64,000 nucleotides of DNA. Source: Steroidobacter gossypii (GTDB lineage Bacteria > Pseudomonadota > Gammaproteobacteria > Steroidobacterales > Steroidobacteraceae). Positions within the stretch are counted from its first letter, which is position 1, and each line of letters starts with the position of its first letter. The notes under the pieces were generated by a model that was given only the letters and a program-made list of their open reading frames with translations, had not been told where the DNA came from and made no database searches. Where the stretch lies: NCBI RefSeq assembly GCF_016801985.1, contig NZ_JAEVLS010000003.1:248001-312000 (forward strand), in the 5' to 3' direction. Position numbers and translations under genes: made by a program. Positions 8,316 to 15,591 of the stretch are shown here, one piece after another.

Positions 8316-9788
8316 CTAGGCCGGCTCCTGCTTCATCCCGAGCGAGCGCCACAGCAGCATCACGGCGTAGCTGCGCCAGGGCCGCCAGCTCTGTGACAAC
8401 GCTTCGGCTTCTTTGGCGGACACGCCGCCGAGTGCGTTGCGAATCGCGATGTCTTCTTTTGGGAAGGCGTCGGGCCAGTTGAACGCGCGCATGGCGACGT
8501 AGTGCGCGGTCCATGGACCGATGCCGGGCAGCTCGGCCAGCCTGCGAATCGCCTCTTCGGGTTTGTAGATCACGCCGCCATCGAGGGCCAGGGTTCCCGT
8601 CACTTGTGCTTGCGCCAGCGCGATGATGCTGCGTGAACGCATGCTCACGATGCCGTGCTTGGCGATATCGTCGATGGTCGCAGTCGCCACACGCGCGGGG
8701 GCAGGCGTGAGCCGGTGGAGCTCGGGATAGGGCGTTTCGATGGGCTCACCGAACGCTTCGACGAAGCGGCAGCCCAAGGTCGTCGCCGCTTTCACGGTGA
8801 CCTGCTGACCGAGAATGGCGCGCAAGCCCAGCTCGAATCCATTGAATGCGCCCGGGACACGAATGCCGGGGATCTGCTTCACCAGCGGCGCAAGCTTCGG
8901 GTCCTTGCTCAAATGGCGAGAGATCACGTCCATGCGCGCGCTCAGATCGAACAGGCTGCGCACCCGGCTCAATAGCGCAGGCAGGACGTTCGTCAGGCCG
9001 TGACTGAACTCGAGGGTCAGAGTGTTTGGTTGCTTGCCTTGAGCGACGCGGATCCATCCTTTCGCATCGCCCAGCTGCACCGTGCGCGAATAACTATCGT
9101 CCGTCACCCATTCGATGCCTTTGAGCTCGCGGCCGGCCAGGAAGTCGAGCACGCCTTGCCAGTCATAGGGCGGGCGATAGGCGAGTTGCAATGTCGAGGT
9201 CTCGCCGCGCGTTGCGGCGCCGTTTGCGACCTTCTTGCGCAGGCGGGAGGGTGCGAGCCCGTAGCGTGTGTTGAACGCGTCGTTGAAGCGTCGGAGGCTG
9301 GAGAAGCCGCTGGCGAACGCGATCTCGGTCACGGGCAGGGCTGTGTCCGTGAGCAGGCGTTTGGCCAGGAGCAGACGGCGGGTCAGGAGTAACTGCACGG
9401 GTGCGACGCCCAGCTCCTTGTGCACGATGCGTCGGATCTGTCGCGAGCTCAGCTCGAACTGGTTCGCTATTGCTTCCAGGCCGGCGTCGCTGCCGATGGA
9501 GCCGTCTTCCAGGCGTTCGATGATGAGTTGAGCGATGCGTTGAGAATCGTCGACCGGTGCGTTGCCGGGCGCAAGTTCGGGCCGGCAGCGCAGGCATGGG
9601 CGGAAGCGAGCCTGTTCTGCTTCCTGGGCGCTGTCGAAGAACAGGCAGTTTGCCTGCTTCGGCGTTCGCACCGTGCAGATCGGGCGGCAGTAGACGCCGG
9701 TCGACGTGACGCCGACAAAGAACACGCCGTCAAACCGCCGGTCGCGCGCGGACAGTGCGCGGTACAGATTGTTGTGATCCTGTGCCAT
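8316..9788 (-). CDS. Ada-AlkA fusion: methyl-sensing activator and 3-methyladenine DNA glycosylase
   Basis: Alkylation-damage sensor and repair enzyme of 490 residues from the ATG at 9788. Domains in order: the Ada zinc domain with cysteines in GVYCRPIC and RPCLRC (methyl-phosphotriester acceptor), an AraC-type double HTH (LEAIANQFELSSRQIRRIVH and VTEIAFASGFSSLRRFNDAF), the AlkA N-terminal domain, and a helix-hairpin-helix glycosylase with LPGIGPWTAHYVAMRA and the catalytic aspartate in FPKEDIAI. It excises N3-alkylated purines and probably activates its own regulon when methylated. The O6-methylguanine transferase domain found in E. coli Ada is absent here and is encoded by the divergent ogt gene. 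A longer frame to 9842 would run into the operator repeat and is less likely. Confidence 0.93.
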   Translation of the reverse strand: MAQDHNNLYRALSARDRRFDGVFFVGVTSTGVYCRPICTVRTPKQANCLFFDSAQEAEQARFRPCLRCRPELAPGNAPVDDSQRIAQLIIERLEDGSIGSDAGLEAIANQFELSSRQIRRIVHKELGVAPVQLLLTRRLLLAKRLLTDTALPVTEIAFASGFSSLRRFNDAFNTRYGLAPSRLRKKVANGAATRGETSTLQLAYRPPYDWQGVLDFLAGRELKGIEWVTDDSYSRTVQLGDAKGWIRVAQGKQPNTLTLEFSHGLTNVLPALLSRVRSLFDLSARMDVISRHLSKDPKLAPLVKQIPGIRVPGAFNGFELGLRAILGQQVTVKAATTLGCRFVEAFGEPIETPYPELHRLTPAPARVATATIDDIAKHGIVSMRSRSIIALAQAQVTGTLALDGGVIYKPEEAIRRLAELPGIGPWTAHYVAMRAFNWPDAFPKEDIAIRNALGGVSAKEAEALSQSWRPWRSYAVMLLWRSLGMKQEPA

Positions 9789-9824
9789 GGAGGGAACTAT
9801 AGGTCGCGCGGCGGTCCCTCGATA

Positions 9825-9872
9825 GCCGTTTTCGGACATCATCCTGGGGGCAGGGTGCTGTCCGAAAATGGC
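9825..9872. promoter_or_regulatory. Inverted repeat between ada-alkA and ogt (candidate shared operator)
   Basis: Two 14-base arms face each other with one mismatch: GCCGTTTTCGGACA at 9825-9838 and TGTCCGAAAATGGC at 9859-9872, separated by 20 bases. The centres are 34 bases apart, about three helical turns, so a dimer could bind on one DNA face. The repeat lies 37 bases from the ada-alkA start and 61 bases from the ogt start, as expected for a shared control site. Confidence 0.5.
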
Positions 9873-9932
9873 CAGCGTGTTCGCTTGAAGTGTCTAGTAT
9901 GGGTCTATGCGACAGGTGTTCGAGGCGGTGTC

Positions 9933-10436
9933 ATGCAGCGCTATTTCGGTAAGGTGATCGCTTCGCCCGTCGGGCTTTTGAAGCTGGTCGCGAGCGATCG
10001 CGGCCTGGCGGCCATCCTGTGGGAAAACGACGATCCGCGGCGGGTGCCGCTGGGGGAGGTGGTCGGATGTGGCGACCATCCAGTGTTGTTGGAGACGGAG
10101 CGCCAGCTTCGAGAATATTTCTCCGGCGTGCGAGAGGTGTTCGAGCTGCCGCTCGACGTTCGTGGCACGGAGTTTCAGCGTCGCGTATGGAATGCGCTGC
10201 TCAGCATTCCTTACGGCGAAACTCGCTCCTATCTGCAAATCGCGCGGCACATCGGCAACCCCGCCGCCGTGCGCGCCGTCGGCGCCGCCAACGGCCGCAA
10301 CCCGCTTTCCATCATCGCCCCCTGCCACCGCGTCCTCGGCTCCAACGGCCAACTCACCGGCTTCGCCGGCGGCCTCGAAATCAAGGCCCGGCTGCTCTCG
10401 CACGAGCGCCGGGAGGTGGTGCTTTGCGCCGCGTGA
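9933..10436 (+). CDS. ogt: Methylated-DNA--protein-cysteine methyltransferase
   Basis: Suicide repair enzyme that transfers the methyl group from O6-methylguanine or O4-methylthymine to its own cysteine; 167 residues, normal for Ogt. The active site is in IIAPCHRVLG and the preceding wing carries RAVGAANGRNP. The DNA-binding HTH precedes it (IPYGETRSYLQIARHIG). I use the ATG at 9933, which gives MQRYFGKVIASPVG, a typical opening. It is divergent from the Ada-AlkA gene and supplies the O6-alkyl repair activity missing there. Confidence 0.95.
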   Translation: MQRYFGKVIASPVGLLKLVASDRGLAAILWENDDPRRVPLGEVVGCGDHPVLLETERQLREYFSGVREVFELPLDVRGTEFQRRVWNALLSIPYGETRSYLQIARHIGNPAAVRAVGAANGRNPLSIIAPCHRVLGSNGQLTGFAGGLEIKARLLSHERREVVLCAA

Positions 10437-10450
10437 TGCAATGAGCCACG

Positions 10451-10473
10451 CTGTATTCATCGAACGAATACAG
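10451..10473. promoter_or_regulatory. Perfect inverted repeat upstream of the metF-like gene
   Basis: CTGTATTC and GAATACAG are exact inverted copies with a 7-base spacer, about 85 bases before the reductase start and just after the ogt stop. There is no run of T after it, so an operator is more likely than a terminator. It does not match the promoter block seen before the other two units of the aromatic cluster. Confidence 0.45.
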
Positions 10474-10557
10474 ACAATATGCCGCCCCCCGTTGCTCAAG
10501 GTAACAAACCTCCCGACCATGCGTTCAACGTGGGGAGTCTCGAATCGGGAAGGGCGC

Positions 10558-11466
10558 ATGAAGCAGCGGCAGGTGAAACCGGCGATGCTGATCGAGCCGG
10601 GGGTGATCGCGCAGCTGGCGCGGGACAGCTCGATCGAGATGAACGTGCAGGATGTGCCCGATCTCGCCGCGAGTCGGGAATTGTTGCCGGCGGGCAAGAA
10701 GGTGTACGTCAGTCATCTGCCGAAGCAGACCTGGCAGCAAACCCTGCACGCCTGTCGCAAGGTCCGAGAGGCGGGCTTCGATCCTGTGCCCCATGTGCCC
10801 GTGCGTCTGCTAACGAGCGAACGCGAACTCGATGACCTGCTGAAAGGGGCAGTGAGCGAGTCCGGTGTACAGGAAGTGCTGCTGATCGCCGGCGACTATC
10901 CCAAAGCAGCCGGTCCGTATCCGGCCGTCGCCGACGTACTCAAGCAAGGGAAGCTCACTCAACACGGCCTGGGACGAATATCGCTGGCCGGCCATCCCGA
11001 AGGACATCCCAAAGTATCGCTGACGGAAATCCGCCGCGCGGAGCATGAGAAGGCGCAGCTCGCACAAGATGCCGGCCTTCAAACAACTTTCCTCACCCAG
11101 TTCTTCTTCGAAGCACAACCTTTCCTCGACTGGAGCAACGATCTAAGAGCGAACGGCGTGCAGGCACGACTCGTCGCCGGGCTGGCAGGCCCGGCGAGCA
11201 TCGCCACGCTATTTCGATACGCCGTCCGCTGTGGCGTCGGACCGTCGATACGGGCGCTCGGCGCCAGGCCCTCATCGCTGGTGAAACTGATCGGCGACCA
11301 CGGCCCCGAGCGCGTAATTCGCGACCTCGCCAGCACAACACACAACGAGTCGTTCAACGGCATCCACCTGTTTTGTTTCGGCGGCTTCCTCCGCACGTGC
11401 GCCTGGCTGAAGCGCGTCAGCGACGGCAACTTCAAGCTCGACGATCAGCGCGGCTTCGTGGTCTGA
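10558..11466 (+). CDS. metF: Methylenetetrahydrofolate reductase (short form)
   Basis: FAD-dependent reductase that interconverts 5-methyl-THF and 5,10-methylene-THF. The 302-residue TIM-barrel protein shows the family signals VSHLPKQTWQQTL, FDPVPHVPVR, EVLLIAGDYPKAAGPY and GRISLAGHPEGHP. In this context it probably runs in the oxidative direction, recycling the methyl-THF made by the O-demethylase 10 kb downstream; the same pairing (ligM with metF) is known in Sphingobium SYK-6. The ATG at 10558 is preceded by GGGAAGGGC. It lacks the long regulatory domain of eukaryotic enzymes, as bacterial forms do. Confidence 0.85.
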   Translation: MKQRQVKPAMLIEPGVIAQLARDSSIEMNVQDVPDLAASRELLPAGKKVYVSHLPKQTWQQTLHACRKVREAGFDPVPHVPVRLLTSERELDDLLKGAVSESGVQEVLLIAGDYPKAAGPYPAVADVLKQGKLTQHGLGRISLAGHPEGHPKVSLTEIRRAEHEKAQLAQDAGLQTTFLTQFFFEAQPFLDWSNDLRANGVQARLVAGLAGPASIATLFRYAVRCGVGPSIRALGARPSSLVKLIGDHGPERVIRDLASTTHNESFNGIHLFCFGGFLRTCAWLKRVSDGNFKLDDQRGFVV

Positions 11467-11472
11467 CGCAGC

Positions 11473-11546
11473 GCTATCAGTAAACGTTATCGCTCGAGCG
11501 CCCATCGGCATTGGCGCGGCCGCCGCGCGCGTCTCAATATTTCAAG
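11473..11546 (+). promoter_or_regulatory. Conserved promoter block A, before the feruloyl-CoA synthase operon
   Basis: This block is closely matched by one at 15474-15546. It contains GCTATCAGTA, then TATCGCTCGAGCGC (the palindrome CGCTCGAGCG), CGGCATTGG with a TTGGCG -35 candidate at 11511-11516, and after 18 bases a CAATAT -10 candidate at 11535-11540 followed by TTCAAG. Position and conservation suggest an activator site plus promoter shared by the aromatic-degradation units, probably read by the local LysR protein. Confidence 0.65.
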
Positions 11547-11581
11547 CACGGAGAGCAACCAAAAGATTCACGGGCGCATCC

Positions 11582-13432
11582 TTGAGCACCATCGGGACCA
11601 GCAGGGGTGAGAGCAGAGCGCTGACTCTGGGCCGATACGCTGGAGCCGCCGAACGTCGCGGCGATGGATCCTGGAGCCTGCGATCGATCGAGCCGCTAGG
11701 TCAGTATCCGGAGCGCTTCACGGAATATCTGGTACGTTGGGCAGATCGACGCCCCAACGCCGTGCTGCTCGCCCAGCGTGATAACAACGGTGAGTGGCGA
11801 AAGCTCACCTACGCCGAGGCGTACGAGCAAATCCAACGCATCGCGAGCGCGTTGCTCGAGCGAGGACTGAGCGCGGAACGCCCGCTCATGATTCTATCCG
11901 GCAACAGCATCGAGCATGCCTTGCTCACGCTGGCCGCGATGCATATTGGCGTGCCGGCCGCGCCCGTATCACCGGCATACTCGCTGCTCGATCCCGAATG
12001 TGCTCGCGTGCGCCATGCAGTCTCGCTGCTGACGCCCGGACTCGTGTATGCGGAGCATGCAGCCGCGTTCGAGACTGCGATCATTCAAACTGTGCCCGCG
12101 CAGACCGAAGTCGTCTCATTGATAGGTGAGTTGACCAGACGCACGCATACTCCATTTCAAACGCTGCTGAGCGAACCCAGCTCGAAGCTCGATGAAGCTC
12201 ATCGAGCCGTCACAGGCGACACCATCGCCAAGTTCTTGTTCACATCAGGTTCCACGCGCATGCCGAAGGCGGTGATCAACACCCATCGCATGCTTTCCTG
12301 CAATCAGCGGATGTATGCGCAGTGTTATCCCTTCCTTGAAGAAGAGCCGCCGGTGCTGGTCGACTGGCTGCCGTGGCATCACACGGCGGGCGGCAACGCC
12401 AACATGGGCACGGTGCTCGCGAATGGCGGAACACTGTATATCGATGCGGGCAAACCGACTCCAGCCGCCATTGCGCAAACCGTGGCGAACCTGCGTGAAG
12501 TAGCGCCGACCATCTACTACACGGTCCCTAAAGGACTGGAAATGCTCGTCGAGGAGATGCGCGAGGACCGACAACTGCGCGAACGTTTCTTCAGCCGCCT
12601 GCGCCTGATCTACCCTGCGGGTGCGGCCCTGCCGCGACCTGTGCAGGAGGCCGTCGATGCCATGTCGATACAGGTGAAAGGCGTCAGAACGCCCATGACC
12701 ATGGGCTTGGGCATGACGGAAACGGCGCCGTTCGCCATCTCCGCGCATTTGCCAGACTGGCAAGCCGGCGTGATTGGCCTGCCAGCGCCTGGCGTCGAAG
12801 TGAAGCTCGAGCCCATCGGCGACAAACTCGAAGTGCGCTATCGCGGCCCGAGCATCACGCCGGGCTACTGGCGTCAGCCGGAACTCAATCAGCAGGCCTT
12901 CGACGACGAAGGTTATTTCTGCAGCGGGGACGCGGCCACATTCATCGTCCCCGAACATCCGGAAGAGGGACTGCGCTTCGATGGACGCATCGCCGAGGAC
13001 TTCAAACTATCGAGCGGCACATGGGTGAATGTCGGCGCCATGCGAGCGGCCGTGCTCGCTGCGGGCGCGCCGTATCTGCACGACGTCGTGTTCGTCGGAC
13101 ACGATCGGGACGAGCTGGGCATGCTGGTGTTCCTGAGCGCCGCCGCCAGCCGTCTTTGCCCACACCTGAACGGTGAATATCACGAGATCGCAAGCGACGT
13201 ACTGGTAAAGCAGTGGCTGCACGAGTTGCTCGAACAGCTCGCAGCGCGCGCGAGCGGTGCTTCGCAGCGGATCGTCCGCGCACTGATCCTGGATCAACCG
13301 CCCTCGATCGTCGCGGGCGAGATCACTGATAAGGGCACGATCAACCAGCGAGCCGTCATTCAACGTCGCCAGGCGGCGGTCGAGCTGCTGTATTCGCCCG
13401 AGCCCCCCGAACACATCGTGGTGCTCACATGA
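11582..13432 (+). CDS. fcs: Feruloyl-CoA synthase (ANL-superfamily acyl-CoA ligase)
   Basis: ATP-dependent ligase that forms the CoA thioester of ferulate or a related hydroxycinnamate, the first step of the CoA-dependent side-chain cleavage route. 616 residues. The AMP-binding P-loop is FTSGSTRMPKAVINTHRM at about 220-237, with Ala-Val-Ile-Asn as in known Fcs proteins; also DWLPWHHTAGGN, the adenylate motif MGLGMTETAP, and the C-terminal EITDKGTINQRAV. The start is a TTG at 11582 without a strong ribosome site; no upstream ATG or GTG is in frame. The stop overlaps the next ATG by four bases. Exact acid specificity is inferred from context. Confidence 0.88.
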   Translation: MSTIGTSRGESRALTLGRYAGAAERRGDGSWSLRSIEPLGQYPERFTEYLVRWADRRPNAVLLAQRDNNGEWRKLTYAEAYEQIQRIASALLERGLSAERPLMILSGNSIEHALLTLAAMHIGVPAAPVSPAYSLLDPECARVRHAVSLLTPGLVYAEHAAAFETAIIQTVPAQTEVVSLIGELTRRTHTPFQTLLSEPSSKLDEAHRAVTGDTIAKFLFTSGSTRMPKAVINTHRMLSCNQRMYAQCYPFLEEEPPVLVDWLPWHHTAGGNANMGTVLANGGTLYIDAGKPTPAAIAQTVANLREVAPTIYYTVPKGLEMLVEEMREDRQLRERFFSRLRLIYPAGAALPRPVQEAVDAMSIQVKGVRTPMTMGLGMTETAPFAISAHLPDWQAGVIGLPAPGVEVKLEPIGDKLEVRYRGPSITPGYWRQPELNQQAFDDEGYFCSGDAATFIVPEHPEEGLRFDGRIAEDFKLSSGTWVNVGAMRAAVLAAGAPYLHDVVFVGHDRDELGMLVFLSAAASRLCPHLNGEYHEIASDVLVKQWLHELLEQLAARASGASQRIVRALILDQPPSIVAGEITDKGTINQRAVIQRRQAAVELLYSPEPPEHIVVLT

Positions 13433-14142
13433 CCACGCTGGTGCTGGTGCCCGGCCTGCTGTGCGATGGATTTGTTTGGTCCGAACAGCAACGGGCTCTG
13501 TCGGCGCAAATGCAGGTGTGGGTAGCGGACCACGGCGCGCTCGACTCGCTGACGAACATGGCCTCGGCCATCTTGCGAGACGCGCCCGCAGAGCGGTTCG
13601 CGCTCGCCGGTCATTCCATGGGCGGGCGAGTTGCCCTCGAAGTGTTCAGGCTCGCGCCGCATCGGGTGCAGCGACTTGCGCTGCTCGACACGGGCTGGCG
13701 TCCACGTCAACCGGGCGCCAAAGGCGAGGAGGAGCGGACGTCACGCCTGGCGCTGCTGGAAACCGCGTTCCAGCACGGGATGCGAGTCATGGGCCGGCAG
13801 TGGGCCAGCGGCATGGTGCATCCGAACCGGCTCGACACGCCGATCTTCGAAGCCATCGTCGCCATGATCGAGCGCAAGACGCCGGAGATCTTCGCCGCTC
13901 AGATCCACGCACTGCTCACGCGACCCGATGCGACGGCCCAGCTGCGCGCTCTGCAATGCCCAGTGTTGGTCTTGTGTGGGCGGCAGGATGCCTGGAGCTG
14001 CCTGTCACAACATGTGGAGATGGCCGAGCTCATCCGTCGATCCCATTTGCGCATCATTGAAGAATGCGGTCACATGAGCACCCTGGAACAGCCGGCGGCG
14101 GTGACCGCGGCGCTCACGGAGTGGCTCGGAGACATGGAATGA
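13429..14142 (+). CDS. Alpha/beta-fold hydrolase
   Basis: Small cytoplasmic serine hydrolase of 237 residues without a signal peptide. The nucleophile elbow is GHSMGG (Ser about 63), the oxyanion region is VLVPGLLCDG near the start, the acid is the aspartate in LCGRQDAWS, and the histidine is in EECGHMS. Start and stop both overlap neighbours by ATGA, so it is translated with the feruloyl-CoA synthase and the importer. Its likely role is hydrolysis of an ester or thioester of an aromatic acid, such as a feruloyl ester, but the substrate cannot be read from sequence. Confidence 0.85.
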   Translation: MTTLVLVPGLLCDGFVWSEQQRALSAQMQVWVADHGALDSLTNMASAILRDAPAERFALAGHSMGGRVALEVFRLAPHRVQRLALLDTGWRPRQPGAKGEEERTSRLALLETAFQHGMRVMGRQWASGMVHPNRLDTPIFEAIVAMIERKTPEIFAAQIHALLTRPDATAQLRALQCPVLVLCGRQDAWSCLSQHVEMAELIRRSHLRIIEECGHMSTLEQPAAVTAALTEWLGDME

Positions 14143-15470
14143 CTCAGCTCGATCCCAGCCTGCAACTGCGTCGCGAGCCGATGAGCTCGTTTCAGATCGT
14201 GGCCGTCGCGATCTGCGTGGCGCTGAATGCGCTGGACGGCTTCGACATTCTCGCCATCACCTTCGCCGGCCCGGGCATCATGCGCGAGTGGGGGCTGGGT
14301 CCCGGCGGCCTCGGCATCGTGATCTCGACCGGCCTGGTGGGAATGTCGGTCGGCTCGCTGGCGATTGCGCCGCTTGCGGATACGCGCGGCCGCCGGCCGA
14401 TCATTCTGCTTTGTTTGATCCTGATGACGCTGGGCATGTTGTTCTCGGCCACGGCGAACAACGTCGTCGCGCTGTCCATCTGGCGCGTGATTACAGGGCT
14501 CGGCATCGGCGGCATGCTCGCGTCGATCAACGCCATGGTGGCGGAATACGCCAACGATGCGCGCCGGGATTTCTGCGTGAGTCTCATGACCATCGGTTAT
14601 CCGCTCGGCGGCATGCTGGGCGGCATGGCGGCGGCCGCGCTGCTGGCGCACTTCGACTGGCGCTCGGTGTTCATTTTCGGCGGCGTGGTTTCGATCGGCA
14701 TTCTGGCGGTGGTCTGGTGGCGGCTGCCGGAATCCATCGAGTTCCTGGTCTGGAAACGCTCGCCCGACGCACTGAACCAAATCAATGTGATTTTCCGTCG
14801 CATGGATCGCGCACCCATCACCCAGATGCCGGCCGCTGCGCGCAGGGAGCGCGTTAGCGTGTGGCAGGCATTCGACAGCACCCTGGCGGCGCGCACCGTG
14901 CTGATCTGCGCGGCGTACTTCTTGTACATGATGACCTGCTATTACGCATTGGGCTGGATCCCATCGATCGTTGCTGCTCTGGGGTTCACACCGAGCATCG
15001 GTGCCGAAGTGTCCGTGTGGACCAACCTCGGCGGCATCATCGGCGGCATGTTGCTGGGTTATCTGGCCCGACATATCGGTCTAAAGCCGCTGGCGAGCGG
15101 GGCGATGATCGCCACCGCGCTGGCGCTGATGCTATTCGGTCGTACGCAGCCCGATCTGATGCTTCTCAAAGCCGTGGCTTTCGTGCTGGGTTTCTTTCTG
15201 TATTCATCCGCCGTGGGCTTCTATGCAATGTTCGTGCGCGTGTTTCCTACGCACGTGCGCGCGACCGGCACGGGGCTCGCCATCGGTCTGGGACGCTTCG
15301 GCGGCATGTTGGGCCCGGTGTTGGGCGGCTGGTTGATGGCGGAGGGCACGAGCCGGCCAAGCGTCGCTGCAATCATGGCGCTGGGCGCGGCGCTCGCGGG
15401 GCTGGCGATCTGGTTGCTGCAAGGATCGATGCTCGCCGCGCCCGCGCGGCCGGCGCCGCAGGGTTCGTGA
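14139..15470 (+). CDS. MFS aromatic acid:H+ symporter (AAHS family)
   Basis: Twelve-helix inner-membrane importer of 443 residues. The AAHS signature lies in helix 1, ALNALDGFDILAITFAGPGI, with the aspartates known to be needed in PcaK- and BenK-type permeases. The MFS loop 2-3 motif is LADTRGRRP and the later loop repeat is GYLARHIGLKPL. By context it brings hydroxycinnamates or benzoates to the ligase encoded upstream. It starts in an ATGA overlap with the hydrolase gene and ends the first aromatic operon; promoter block B follows directly. Confidence 0.92.
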   Translation: MTQLDPSLQLRREPMSSFQIVAVAICVALNALDGFDILAITFAGPGIMREWGLGPGGLGIVISTGLVGMSVGSLAIAPLADTRGRRPIILLCLILMTLGMLFSATANNVVALSIWRVITGLGIGGMLASINAMVAEYANDARRDFCVSLMTIGYPLGGMLGGMAAAALLAHFDWRSVFIFGGVVSIGILAVVWWRLPESIEFLVWKRSPDALNQINVIFRRMDRAPITQMPAAARRERVSVWQAFDSTLAARTVLICAAYFLYMMTCYYALGWIPSIVAALGFTPSIGAEVSVWTNLGGIIGGMLLGYLARHIGLKPLASGAMIATALALMLFGRTQPDLMLLKAVAFVLGFFLYSSAVGFYAMFVRVFPTHVRATGTGLAIGLGRFGGMLGPVLGGWLMAEGTSRPSVAAIMALGAALAGLAIWLLQGSMLAAPARPAPQGS

Positions 15471-15473
15471 GCT

Positions 15474-15546
15474 GCTATCAGTATTTCGTATCGCTTGAGC
15501 GCGAACGGTATTGGTTGGGACGATGTGACCAGTCCCATACTTCAAG
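15474..15546 (+). promoter_or_regulatory. Conserved promoter block B, before the TonB receptor operon
   Basis: Second copy of the block at 11473-11546. Shared pieces in the same order: GCTATCAGTA, GTATCGCTTGAGCGC, CGGTATTGG, and CATACTTCAAG. The first and last elements are 67 bases apart here and 68 in copy A. TTGGTT (15511-15516) and CATACT (15536-15541) are the matching -35 and -10 candidates. The receptor start lies about 50 bases downstream. Confidence 0.65.
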
Positions 15547-15591
15547 ATCGAAGACACGCTGATTAAAAAAGATCGGACACGACAGGGGGCT

